Source: Paracoccus endophyticus
GTDB lineage: Bacteria > Pseudomonadota > Alphaproteobacteria > Rhodobacterales > Rhodobacteraceae
DNA: 64,000 nt
Assembly: GCF_003286075.1 (NCBI RefSeq)
Contig: NZ_QLUV01000010.1
Coordinates: forward strand, 1-64,000
Direction of reading: 5' to 3'
The notes beneath the pieces were generated by a model. The model did not search any database. It was not told the DNA's origin and saw only the letters and a program-made list of their open reading frames with translations. The translations under genes and the position numbers were made by a program. Below, piece after piece: positions 63,683 to 64,000 of the stretch. How positions within the stretch are numbered: position 1 is the stretch's first letter; each line of letters starts with the position of its first letter.

Positions 63683-64000
63683 CGTCGCGACTCGGCGCTT
63701 TGCGGGCTGACAGCGTGGGCGGGGTCCTCGGCGGCCTGGCCGAAGCCGTGCATCCGCTTGGCCCACTGAAAGCCGACCCACGCGCCCTTGACGCGCGGCA
63801 GCATCAGCAGCGACAGCAGCAGTGATCCGCCGACGAACACCCCCAGCATCACCAGAGTCGACGGACGATACAGCGTATAGATCGTCAGCATCAGCGAGGC
63901 CGCCAGGTGCGAGACGATCAGGATGGTCACATACGCCGGCCCGTCGTCGGCACGATGGTGATGCAGGTCCGTCCCGCAGGACGGGCAGTGGTCCTTGACC
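63679..64000 (-). CDS. DUF983 membrane protein, partial
   Basis: The frame runs off the right edge, so the N-terminus is missing. The visible part has a zinc-ribbon pair (CPSCG, with DLHHHRADDGPAYVTI after it) and two membrane helices (ILIVSHLAASLMLTIYTLY, VMLGVFVGGSLLLSLLML), as in DUF983 proteins, which in alphaproteobacteria are often near cytochrome oxidase assembly genes. Function is not established. Confidence 0.82.
   Translation of the reverse strand, partial: VKDHCPSCGTDLHHHRADDGPAYVTILIVSHLAASLMLTIYTLYRPSTLVMLGVFVGGSLLLSLLMLPRVKGAWVGFQWAKRMHGFGQAAEDPAHAVSPQSAESRR

Overview
The window is high-GC, densely packed alphaproteobacterial chromosome. The gene-transfer-agent lysis pair, the cytochrome c maturation genes, the class II DAHP synthase, the PAS_5 and DUF983 proteins and the fused indolepyruvate:ferredoxin oxidoreductase all point to Rhodobacterales; a Paracoccus-like organism is my best guess, not something the sequence proves.
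The first 18 kb is accessory DNA. A type I-E CRISPR array (85-1800; 28 spacers at an exact 61-bp period, no cas genes in view) has an eroded first repeat and a cut-off last repeat. It is followed by a 27-codon remnant of a short-chain dehydrogenase, a complete IS21-family element (istA/istB) and an intact P4-type integrase (5061-6302). Next comes a compact element of about 10-11 kb (roughly 6.5-17.8 kb), all on the minus strand: integrase, AlpA, a small unknown gene, a primase/helicase, large terminase, HNH nuclease, major capsid, a head-closure-like protein, prohead protease, a connector-like protein, portal and one membrane cargo gene. It has every head and packaging gene I would expect except a recognisable small terminase, and no tail, lysis or repressor genes. 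That is the layout of a capsid-forming phage-inducible chromosomal island (cf-PICI), a phage satellite that makes its own heads and takes tails from a helper. Its own integrase is frameshifted before the catalytic tyrosine.
From 18.5 to 29.5 kb a minus-strand respiratory cluster encodes a Tat-exported DMSO-reductase-family molybdoenzyme, its four-cluster iron-sulfur subunit, a TorD-type chaperone, a polyferredoxin, a pentaheme cytochrome c, a striking Met/Gly-repeat exported protein, a small exported protein, and a two-component pair. The kinase has a periplasmic CxxCH and the NtrC-type regulator lacks the GAFTGA loop and the Walker B acids. Palindromic CTGACA/TGTCAG sites lie upstream. The substrate is not evident.
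From 30 to 36 kb there is a catabolic/uptake operon (hydantoinase-like amidohydrolase, class V aminotransferase, polar amino acid ABC transporter) with a divergent GntR regulator, then a DsbA-like protein and a CAU tRNA. The rest is mostly core genome: purM-purN, a liv-type ABC transporter with a GlxA-type regulator, DAHP synthase, a PAS protein, gmk, a gamma carbonic anhydrase-like protein, a PhoR-like kinase, purL, LysR and the divergent indolepyruvate oxidoreductase, murI, and ccmE-ccmF-ccmH. Between ccmE and ccmF sits an endolysin/holin pair of the gene-transfer-agent type, preceded by a perfect CtrA-like site. The window ends in a NUDIX hydrolase and a partial DUF983 gene.
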